From the NCBI RefSeq assembly GCF_048773025.1, contig NW_027413957.1, positions 6,572,001-6,636,000 of the forward strand: a stretch of DNA of 64,000 nucleotides, in the 5' to 3' direction. This DNA is from Camelus bactrianus (taxonomy: Eukaryota > Chordata > Mammalia > Artiodactyla > Camelidae). The notes below the pieces were generated by a model, which saw only the letters and a list, made by a program, of their open reading frames with translations, searched no databases and was not told the origin of the DNA. Below, in pieces: positions 23,001 to 34,407 of this stretch (position 1 is its first letter; each line of letters starts with the position of its first letter). Made by a program: the position numbers and the translations under genes.

Positions 23001-26000
23001 GGAACCTCCCCACACTCAGAATTCCGGAACACGGCTGACTGTGTGGGGGAGGTTCAGGGCCGCCCTCCACGCAGCTGCCTGGTGTCACAGGTGTTCCCTG
23101 GCAGGGAGAAGTCCGCTAATTACCTCCCCTGTCCATGGGGAGGCACAAGATGCTACCTGAGTTTCCAGCCCAACCCCCGCCTTTCTCCAGCAGCCCGCAG
23201 TGGGAGGGATTCGGGGAAGACACTCGAAGGGCTCCTAGGAGATCCCGGGTGCTGCAGACAGAAGACGGAACCTCCCCACACTCAGAATTCCGGAACACGG
23301 CTGACTGTGTGGGGGAGGTTCGGGGCCGCCCTCCACGCAGCTGCCTGGTGTCACAGGTGTTCCCTGGCAGGGGGAAGTCCGCTAATTACCTCCCTTGTCC
23401 ATGGGGAGGCACAAGATGCTACCTGCTTTTCCAGCCCAACCCCCTCCTTTCCCCGGCAGCCCGCACAGTGAGGGACTGGAGGAAGACACTCGAAAGGCTC
23501 CTAGGATAACCCGGGTGCTGCAGACATAAGACGGAACCTCCCCACACTCAGAATTCCGGAACACGGGTGACTGTGTGGGTGAGGTTTAGGGCCGCCCTCC
23601 ACACAGCTTCCTGGTGTCACAGGTGTTCCCTGGTAGGGGGAAGACCGCTAATTACCTCCCCTGTCCATGGGGAGGCACTAGATGCTACCTGAGTTTCCAG
23701 CCCAACCCCCGCCTTTCCCCGGCTGCCCGCACTGGGAGGGACTCGGGGAAGACTCTCGAAGGGCTCCTAGGAGATCCCGGGTTCTGCAGACAGAAGACGG
23801 AACCTCCCCACACTCAGAATTCCGGAACACGGGTGACTGAGTGGGTGAGGTTTAGAGCCGCCCTCCACTCAGATTCCTGGTGTCACAGGTGTTCCCTGGT
23901 AGAGGGAAGACCGCTAATTACCTCCCCTGTCCATGGGGAGGCACTAGGTGCTACCTGAGTTTCCAGCCCAACCCTCGCCGTTCCCCGGCTGCCCGCACTG
24001 TGAGGGACTCGGGGAAGACTCTCGAAGGGCTCCTAGGAGATCCCGGGTGCTGCAGACATAAGACGGAACCTCCCCACACTCAGAATTCCTGAACACGGTT
24101 GACTGTGTGGGGGAGGTTCGGGGCCGCCTTCCACGCAGCTGCCTGGTGTCACAGGTGTTCCCTGGCAGGTGGAAGACCGCTAATTACCTCCCCTGTCCAT
24201 GGGGAGGCACTAGATGCTACCTGCGTTTCCAGCCCAACCCCTGCCTTTCCCTGGCTGCCCGCACTTGGAGGGACTCAGGGAAGACTCTCGAAGGGCTCCT
24301 AGGAGATCCCGGGTGCTGCAGACATAAGACGGAACCTCCCCACACTCAGAATTCCGGAACACGGCTGACTGTGTGGGGAAGGTTCGGGGCAGCCCTCCAC
24401 GCAGCTGCATGGTGTCACAGGTGTTCCCTCGCAGGGGGAAGTCCGCTAATTACCTCCCTTGTCCATGGGGAGGCACTAGATGCTACCTGAGTTTCCAGCC
24501 CAACCCTCGCATTTCCCCGGCTGCCCGCCTGGGAGGGACCCAGGGAAGACTCTCGAAAGGCTCCTAGGAGATCCCGGGTGCTGCAGACATAAGACGGAAC
24601 CTCCCCACACTCAGAATTCCGGAACACGGCTGACTGTGTGGGGAAGGTTCGGGGCAGCCCTCCACGCAGCTGCATGGTTTCACAGGTGTTCCCTGGCAGG
24701 GGGAAGTCCGCTAATTTCCTCCCTTGTCCATGGGGAGGCACTAGATGCTACCAGATTTTCCAGCCCAACCCCCGCCTTCCACAGCAGCCCGCACAGGGAG
24801 GGACTTGGGTAAGACACTCGAAGAGCTCCTAGGAGAACCCGGGTGCTGCAGACATAAGACGGAACCTCCCCACACTCAGAATTCCGGAACACGGGTGACT
24901 GTGTGGGTGAGGTTTAGGGCCGCCCTCCACACAGCTTCCTGGTGTTACAGGTGTTCCCTGGTAGGGGGAAGACAGCTAATTACCTCCCCCGTCCATAGGG
25001 AGGCACTACATGCTACCTGAGTTTCCAGACAAACCCCCGCCTTTTCCCGGCTGCCCGCACTGGGAGGGACTCGGGGAAGACTCTCGAAGGGCTCCTAGGA
25101 GATCCCGGGTGCTGCAGACATAAGACGGAACCTCCCCACACTCAGAATTCCGGAACACGGCTGACTGTGTGGGGGAGGTTCGGGGCCGCCCTACACGCAG
25201 CTGCCTGTTGTCACAGGTGTTCCCTGGCAGGTGGAAGTCCGCTAATTACCTCCCCTGTCCATGGGGAGGCACTAGATGCTACCTGCTTTTCCAGCACAAC
25301 CCCCTCTTTCCCCGGCAGCCCGCACAGGGAGGGACTCTGGGAAGACACTCGAAGGGCTCCTAGGAGATCCCGGGTTCGGCAGACAGAAGACGGAACCTCC
25401 CCACACTCAGAATTCCGGAACACGGGTGACTGTGTGGGTGAGGTTTAGGGCCGCACTCCACAGAGCTTCCTGGTGTCACAGGTGTTCCCTGGTAGGGGGA
25501 AGACCGCTAATTACCTCCGCTGTCCATGGGGAGGCACTAGATGCTACCTGAGTTTCCAGCCCAACCCCCGCCTTTCCCAGGCTGCCCGCAAAAGGAGGGA
25601 CTCGGGGAAGACTCTCGAATGGCTCCTAGGAGATCCCGGGTGCTGCAGACATAAGACGGAACTTCCCACACTCAGAATTCCGGAACACGTGTGACTGTGT
25701 GGGTGAGGTTTAGGGCCGCACTCCACGCAGCTTCCTGGTGTCACAGTTGTTCCCTGGCAGGGGGAAGTCCGCTAATTACCTCCCTTGTCCATGGGGAGGC
25801 ACTAGATGCTACCTGCTTTTCCAGCCCAACCCCCGCGGTTCCCCGGCTGCCCGCACTGGGAGGGACTCGGGGAAGACTCTCGAAGGGCTCCTAGGAGATC
25901 CCGGGTGCTGCAGACATAAGACGGAACCTCCCCACACTCAGAATTCCGGAACAAGGCTGACTGTGTGGGGAAGGTTCGGGGCCGCCCTCCACGCAGCTGC

Positions 26001-29000
26001 CTGGTGTCACAGGTGTTCCCTGGCAGGTGGAAGTCCGCTAATTACCTCCCCTGTCCATGGGGAGGCACAAGATGCTACCTGCGTTTCCAGCACAACCCCC
26101 TCCTTTCCCTGGCAGCCAGCACAGGGAGGGACTCTGGGAAGACACTCGAAGGGCTCCTAGGAGATCCCGGGTGCTGCAGACAGAAGACGGAACCTCCCCA
26201 CACTCATACTTCCGGAACACAGTTGACTGTGTGGGGGAGTTTCGGGGCCGCCCTCCACGCAGCTGCCTGGTGTCACAGGTGTTCCCTGGCAGGGGGAAGT
26301 CCGCTAATTACCTCCCCCGTCCATGGGGAGGCACTAGATGCTACCTGCGTTTCCAGCCCAACCCCCGCCTTTCCCCAGCATCCCGCACAGTGAGGGACTT
26401 GGGGAAGACAATCGAAGGGCTCCTAGGTGAACCCGTGTGCTGCAGACATAAGACGGAACCTCCCCACACTCAGAATTCCGGAACACGGCTGACTGTGTGG
26501 GGGAGGTTCGGGGCCGCCCTCCACGCAGCTGCCTGGTGTCACAGGTGTTCCCTGGCAGGGAGAAGTCCGCTAATTACCTCCCCTGTCCATGGGGAGGCAC
26601 AAGATGCTACCTGAGTTTCCAGCCAAACCCCCGCCTTTCCCCAGCAGTAGGCAGTGGGAGGGATTCGGGGAAGACACTCGAAGGGCTCCTAGGAGATCTC
26701 GGGTGCTGCAGACAGAAGACGGAACCTCCCCACACTCAGAATTCCGGAACACGGCTGACTGTGTGGGGGAGGTTCGGGGCCGCCCTCCACGCAGCTGCCT
26801 GGTGTCACAGGTGTTCCCTGGCAGGGGGAAGTCCGCTAATTACCTCCCTTGTCCATGGGGAGGCACAAGATGCTACCTGCTTTTCCAGCCCAACCCCCTC
26901 CTTTCCCCGGCAGCCCGCACAGGGAGGGACTGGGGGAAGACACTCGAAAGGCTCCTAGGAGAACCCGGTTGCTGCAGACATAAGACGGAACCTCCCCACA
27001 CTCAGAATTCGGGAACACGTGTGACTGTGTGGGTGAGGTTTAGGGCCAGACTCCACGAAGCTTCCTGGTGTCACAGTTGTTCCCTGGCAGGGGGAAGTCC
27101 GCTAATTACCTCCCTTGTCCATGGGGAGGCACTAGATGCTACCTGCGTTTCCAGCCCAAACCCCGCCGTTCCCCGGCTGCCTGCACATTGAGGGACTCGG
27201 GGAAGACTCTCGAAGGGCTCCTAGGAGATCCCGGGTGCTGCAGACATAAGACGGAACCTCCCCACACTCAGAATTCCGGAACACGGGTGACTGTGTGGGT
27301 GAGGTTTAGGGCCGCCCTCCACACAGCTTCCTGGTGTCACAGGTGTTCCCTGGTAGGGGGAAGACCGCTAATTACCTCCCCTGTCCATGGGGAGGCACTA
27401 GATGCTACCTGAGTTTCCAGCCCAACCCCCGCCTTTCCCCGGCTGCCCGCACTGGGAGGGACTCGGGGAAGACTCTCGAAGGGCTCCTAGGAGATCACGG
27501 GTGCTGTAGACAGAAGACGGAACCTCCCCACACTCAGAATTCCGGAACACGGGTGACTGAGTGGGTGAGGTTTAGGGCCGCCCTCCACACAGATTCCTGG
27601 TGTCACAGGTGTTCCCTGGTAGGGGGAAGACCGCTAAATACCTCCCCTGTCCATGGGGAGGCACTAGGTGCTACCTGAGTCTCCAGCCCAACCCCCGCCT
27701 TTCCCTGGCTGCCCGCACTTAGAGGGACTCAGGGAAGACTCTCGAAGGGCTCCTAGGAGATCCCGGGTGCTACAGACATAAGACGGAACCTCCCCACACT
27801 CAGAATTCCGGAACACGGCTGACTGTGTGGGGAAGGTTCGGGGCAGCCCTCCACGCAGCTGCATGGTGTCACAGGTGTTCCCTCGCAGGGGGAAGTCCGC
27901 TAATTACCTCCCTTGTCCATGGGGAGGCACTAGATGCTACCAGAATTTCCAGCCAAACCCCCGCCTTTCCCCGGCAGCCCGCAGTGGGAGGGATTCGGGG
28001 AAGACAATCGAAGGGCTCCTAGGAGATCCCGGGTGCTGCAGACAGAAGACGGAACCTCCCCACACTCAGAATTGCGGAACATGGCTGACTGTGTGGGGGA
28101 TGTTCGGGGCCGCCCACCACGCAGCTGCCTGGTGTCACAGGTGTTCCCTGGCAGGGGGAAGTCCGCTAATTACCTCCCTTGTCCATGGGGAGGCACAAGA
28201 TGCTACCTGCTTTTCCAGCCCAACCCCCGCCTTTCCCCGGCAGCCCGCACAGGGAGGGACTGGGGGAAGACACTCGAAAGGCTCCTAGGAGAACCCGGGT
28301 GCTGCAGACAGAAGACGGAACCTCCCCACACTCAGAATTCCGGAACACGTGTGACTGTGTGGGTGAGGTTTAGGGCCGCACTCCACGCAGCTTCCTGGTG
28401 TCACAGTTGTTCCCTGGCAGGGGGAAGTCCGCTAATTACCTCCCTTGTCCATGGGGAGGCACTAGATGCTACCTGCGTTTCCAGCCCAACCCCCGCCTTT
28501 CCCCGGCTGCCCGCACTGGGAGGGACTCGGGGAAGACTCTCGAAGGGCTCCTAGGAGATCCCGGGTGCTGCAGACATAAGACGGAACCTCCCCAATCTCA
28601 GAATTCCGGAACACGGCTGACTGTGTGGGGAAGGTTCGGGACGGCCCTCCACGCAGCTGCCTGGTGTCACAGGTGTTCCCTGGCAGGGGGAAGTCCGCTA
28701 ATTACCTTCCATGTCCATGGGGAGGCACTAGATGCTACCTGCTTTTCCAGCCCAACCCCCGCCTTTCCCCAGCAGCCCACACAGGGAGGGACTGGGGGAA
28801 GACACTCGAAGGGCTCCTAGGTGAACCCGGGTGCTGCAGACATAAGACGGAACCTCCCCACACTCAGAATTCCGGAACACGGCTGACTGTGTGGGGGAGG
28901 TTCAGGGCCGCCCTCCACGCAGCTGCCTGGTGTCACAGGTGTTCCCTGGCAGGGAGAAGTCCGCTAATTACCTCCCCTGTCCATGGGGAGGCACAAGATG

Positions 29001-32000
29001 CTACCTGAGTTTCCAGCCCAACCCCCGCCTTTCTCCGGCAGCCCGCAGTGGGAGGGATTCGGGGAAGACACTCGAAGGGCTCCTAGGAGATCCCGGGTGC
29101 TGCAGACAGAAGACGGAAACTCCGCACACTCAGAATTCCGGAACACGGCTGACTGTGTGGGGGAGGTTCGGGGCCGCCCTCCACGCAGCTGCCTGGTGTC
29201 ACAGGTGTTCCCTGGCAGGGGGAAGTCCGCTAATTACCTCCCTTGTCCATGGGGAGGCACAAGATGCTACCTGCTTTTCCAGCCCAACCCCCTCCTTTCC
29301 CCGGCAGCCCGCACAGGGAGGGACTGGAGGAAGACACTCGGAAAGCTCCTAGGATAACCCGGGTGCTGCAGACATAAGACGGAACCTCCCCACACTCAGA
29401 ATTCCGGAACACGGGTGACTGAGTGGGTGAGGTTTAGAGCCGCCCTCCACACAGATTCCTGGTGTCACAGGTGTTCCCTGGTAGAGGGAAGACCGCTAAT
29501 TACCTCCCCTGTCCATGGGGAGGCACTAGGTGCTACCTGAGTTTCCAGCCCAACCCCCGCCTTTCCCCGGCTGCCCGCACTGGGAGGGACTCGGGGAAAA
29601 CTCTCGAAGGGCTCCTAGGAGATCCCGGGTGCTGCAGACATAAGACGGAACCTCCCCACACTCAGAATTCCTGAACACGGTTGACTGTGTGGGGGAGGTT
29701 CGGGGCCGCCCTCCACGCAGCTGCCTGGTGTCTCAGGTGTTCCCTGGCAGGTGGAAGTCCGCTAATTACCTCCCCTGTCCATGGGGAGGCACTAGATGCT
29801 ACCTGCGTTTCCAGCCCAACCCCTGCCTTTCCCTGGCTGCCCGCACTTGGAGGGACTCAGGGAAGACTCTCGAAGGGCTCCTAGGAGATCCCGGGTGCTG
29901 CAGACATAAGACGGAACCTCCCCACACTCAGAATTCCGGAACAAGGCTGACTGTGTGGGGAAGGTTCGGGGCAGCCCTCCACGCAGCTGCATGGTGTCAC
30001 AGGTGTTCCCTCGCAGGGGGAAGTCCGCTAATTACCTCCCTTGTCCATGGGGAGGCACTAGATGCTACCTGAGTTTCCAGCCCAACCCTCGCTTTTCCCC
30101 GGCTGCCCGCACTGTGAGGGACTCGGGGAAGACTCTCGAAGGGCTCCTAGGAGATCCCGGGTGCTGCAGACAGAAGACGGAACCTCCCCACACTCAGAAT
30201 TCCGGAACACTGGTGACTGAGTGGGTGAGGTTTAGGGCCGCCCTCCACACAGTTTCCTGGTGTCACAGGTGTTCCCTGGAAGGGGAAAGACCTCTAATTA
30301 CCTCCCCTGTCCATGGGGAGGCACTAGATGCTACCTGAGTTTCCAGCCCAACCCCCGCCGTTCCCCGGGTGCCCGCACTGGGAGGGACTCGTGGAAGACT
30401 CTCGAAGGGCTCCTAGGAGATCCCGGGTGCTGCAGACATAAGACGGAACGTCCCCACACTCAGAATTCCGGAACACGGTTGACTGTGTGGGGGAGGTTCG
30501 GGGCCGCCCTCCACGCAGCTGCCTGGTGTCACAGGTGTTCCCTGGCAGGGGGAAGTCCGCTAATTACCTCCTCTGTCCATGGGGAGGCACTAGATGCTAC
30601 CTGCGTTTCCAGCACAACCCCCGCCTTTCCCTGGCTGCCCGCACTTGGAGGGACCCAGGGAAGACTCTCGAAAGGCTCCTAGGAGATCCCGGGTGCTGCA
30701 GACATAAGACGGAACCTCCCCACACTCAGAATTCCGGAACACGGCTGACTGTGTGGGGAAGGTTCGGGGCAGCCCTCCACGCAGCTGCATGGTTTCACAG
30801 GTGTTCCCTGGCAGGGGGAAGTCCGCTAATTACCTCCCTTGTCCATGGGGAGGCACTAGATGCTACCTGCTTTTCCAGCCCAACCCCCGCCTTTCCCCAG
30901 CAGCCGGCACAGGGAGGGACTTGGGGAAGACACTCGAAGAGCTCCTAGGAGAACCCGAGTGCTGCAGACATAAGACGGAACCTCCCCACACTCAGAATTC
31001 CGGAACACGGGTGACTGTGTGGGTGAGGTTTAGGGCCGCCCTCCACACAGCCTCCTGGTGTCACAGGTGTTCCCTGGTAGGGGGAAGACAGCTAATTACC
31101 TCCCCCGTCCATAGGGAGGCACTACATGCTACCTGATTTTCCAGACAAACCCCCGCCTTTTCCCGGCTGCCCGCACTGGGAGGGACTCGGGGAAGACTCT
31201 CGAAGGGCTCCTAGGAGATCCCGGGTGCTGCAGACAGAAGACGGAACCTCCCCACACTCAGAATTCCGGAACACGGCTGACTTTGTGGGGGAGGTTCGGG
31301 GCCGCCCTCCACGCAGCTGCCTGTTGTCACAGGTGTTCCCTGGCAGGTGGAAGTCCGCTAATTACCTCCCCTGTCCATGGGGAGTCACTAGATGCTACCT
31401 GCTTTTCCAGCCCAACCCCCGCCTTTCCCCAGCAGCCCGCAGTGGGAAGGATTCGGCGAAGACACTCGAAGGGCTCCTAGGAGATCCCGGGTGCTGCAGA
31501 CAGAAGACGGAACCTCCCCACACTCAGAATTCCGGAACACGGGTGACTGTGTGGGTGAGGTTTAGGGCCGCCCTCCACAGAGCTTCCTGGTGTCACAGGT
31601 ATTCCCTGGTAGGGGGAAGACCGCTAATTACCTCCGCTGTCCATGGGGAGGCACTAGATGCTACCTGAGTTTCCAGCCCAACCCCCGCCTTTCCCAGGCT
31701 GCCCGCAAAAGGAGGGACTCGGGGAAGACTCTCGAATGGCTCCTAGGAGATCCCGGGTGCTGCAGACATAAGACGGAACTTCCCACACTCAGAATTCCGG
31801 AACACGGTTGACTGTGTGGGGGAGGTTCGGGGCCGCCCTCCACGCAGCTGCCTGGTGTCACAGGTGTTCCCTGGCAGGGGGAAGTCCGCTAATTACCTCC
31901 TCTGTCCATGGGGAGGCACTAGATGCTACCTGCGTTTCCAGCACAACCCCCGCCTTTCCCTGGCTGCCCGCACTTGGAGGGACACAGGGAAGACTCTCGA

Positions 32001-34407
32001 AAGGCTCCTAGGAGATCCCGGGTGCTGCAGACATAAGACGGAACCTCCCCACACTCAGAATTCCGGAACACGGCTGACTGTGTGGGGAAGGTTCGGGGCC
32101 GCCCTCCACGCAGCTGCATGGTTTCACAGGTGTTCCCTGGCAGGGGGAAGTCCGCTAATTACCTCCCTTGTCCATGGGGAGGCACTAGATGCTACCTGCT
32201 TTTCCAGCCCAACCCACGCCTTTCCCCAGCAGCCCGCAGTGGGAAGGATTCGGCGAAGACACTCGAAGGGCTCCTAGGAGATCCCGGGTGCTGCAGACAG
32301 AAGACGGAACCTCCCCACACTCAGAATTCCGGAACACGGCTGACTGTGTGGGGGAGGTTCGGGGCCGCCCTCCACGCAGCTGCCTGTTGTCACAGGTGTT
32401 CCCTGGCAGGTGGAAGTCCGCTAATTACCTCCCCTGTCCATGGGGAGGCACTAGATGCTACCTGCTTTTCCAGCACAACCCCCTCCTTTCCCCGGCAGCC
32501 CGCACAGGGTGGGAATCTGGGAAGACACTCGAAGGGCTCCTAGGAGATCCCGGGTGCTGCAGACAGAAGACGGAACCTCCCCACACTCAGAATTCCGGAA
32601 CACGGGTGACTGTGTGGGTGAGGTTTAGGGCCGCCCTCCACAGAGCTTCCTGGTGTCACATGTATTCCCTGGTAGGGGGAAGACCGCTAATTACCTCCGC
32701 TGTCCATGGGGAGGCACTAGATGCTACCTGAGTTTCCAGCCCAACCCCCGCCTTTCCCAGGCTGCCCGCAAAAGGAGGGACTCGGGGAAGACTCTCGAAT
32801 GGCTCCTAGGAGATCCCGGGTTCTGCAGACATAAGACGGAACTTCCCACACTCAGAATTCCGGAACACGTGTGACTGTGTGGGTGAGGTTTAGGGCCGCA
32901 CTCCACGCAGCTTCCTGGTGTCACAGTTGTTCCCTGGCAGGGGGAAGTCCGCTAATTACCTCCCTTGTCCATGGGGAGGCACTAGATGCTACCTGCTTTT
33001 CCAGCTCAACCCCCGCGGTTCCCCGGCTGCCCGCACTGGGAGGGACTCGGGGAAGACTCTCGAAGGGCTCCTAGGAGATCACGGGTGCTGCAGACTTAAG
33101 ACGGAACCTCCCCACACTCAGAATTCCGGAACAAGGCTGACTGTGTGGGGGAGTTTCGGGGCCGCCCTCCACGCAGCTGCCTGGTGTCACAGGTGTTCCC
33201 TGGCAGGGGGAAGTCCGCTAATTACCTCCCCTGTCCATGGGGAGGCACTAGATGCTACCTGCGTTTCCAGCCCAACACCCGCCTTTCCCCAGCAGCCCGC
33301 ACAGGGAGGGACTTGGGGAAGACAATCGAAGGGCTCCTAGGTGAACCCGGGTGCTGCAGACATAAGACGGAACCTCCCCACACTCAGAATTCCGGAACAC
33401 GGCTGACTGTGTGGGGGAGGATCGGGGCCGCCCTCCACGCAGCTGCCTGGTGTCACAGGTGTTCCCTGGCAGGGAGAAGTCCGCTAATTACCTCCCCTGT
33501 CCATGGGGAGGCACAAGATGCTACCTGAGTTTCCAGCCAAACCCCCGCCTTTCCCCAGCAGCCCGCAGTGGGAGGGATTCGGGGAAGACACTCGAAGGGC
33601 TCCTAGGAGATCTCGGGTGCTGCAGACAGAAGACGGAACCTCCCCACACTCAGAATTCCGGAACACGGCTGACTGTGTGGGGGAGGTTCGGGGCCGCCCT
33701 CCACGCAGCTGCCTGGTGTCACAGGTGTTCCCTGGCAGGGGGAAGTCCGCTAATTACCTCCCTTGTCCATGGGGAGGCACTAGATGCTACCTGCTTTTCC
33801 AGCCCAACCCCCTCCTTTCCCCGGCAGCCCGCACAGGGAGGGACTGGGGGAAGACACTCGAAAGGCTCCTAGGAGAACCCGGGTGCTGCAGACATAAGAC
33901 GGAACCTCCCCACACTCAGAATTCGGGAACACGTGTGACTGTGTGGGTGAGGTTTATGGCCAGACTCCACGAAGCTTCCTGGTGTCACAGTTGTTCCCTG
34001 GCAGGGGGAAGTCCGCTAATTACCTCCCTTGTCCATGGGGAGGCACTAGATGCTACCTGCGTTTCCAGCCCAAACCCCGCCGTTCCCCGGGTGCCTGGAC
34101 ATGGAGGGACTCGGGGAAGACTCTCGAAGGGCTCCTAGGAGATCCCGGGTGCTGCAGACATAAGACGGAACCTCCCCACACTCAGAATTCCGGAACACGG
34201 GTGACTGTGTGGGTGAGGTTTAGGGCCGCCCTCCACACAGCTTCCTGGTGTCACAGGTGTTCCCTGGCAGGGGGAAGACCGCTAATTACCTCCCCTGTCC
34301 ATGGGGAGGCACTTGATGCTACCTGAGTTTCCAGCCCAACCCCCGCCTTTCCCCGGCTGCCCGCACTGGGAGGGACTCGGGGAAGACTCTCGAAGGGCTC
34401 CTAGGAG
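23001..34407 (+). repeat. Satellite mosaic, middle part
   Basis: About 43 monomers with no single local period. Blocks match other parts of the window: 23.04-23.56 kb with 28.89-29.41 kb (offset 5848), 24.11-24.49 kb with 29.69-30.07 kb (offset 5582), 25.47-27.60 kb with 17.49-19.62 kb (offset 7979), and 26.5-28.49 kb with 33.41-35.40 kb (offset 6914). Small offset changes between blocks (whole monomers, plus or minus a base or two) mark gains and losses of units. Confidence 0.85.
25470..27600 (+). repeat. Long-range copy of the 17.5-19.6 kb block (8 monomers)
   Basis: About 2.1 kb aligns to 17.49-19.62 kb at a constant offset of 7979 bp, one base short of 30 monomers. Shared rare marks include the shortened ACTTCCCACAC arm, GGCAGCCAGCACAGG, ACACAGTTGACTG and GGGAGTTTCGG. 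The match stops near 27.6 kb. A partly deleted third version lies at 32.87-34.33 kb. Confidence 0.8.
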
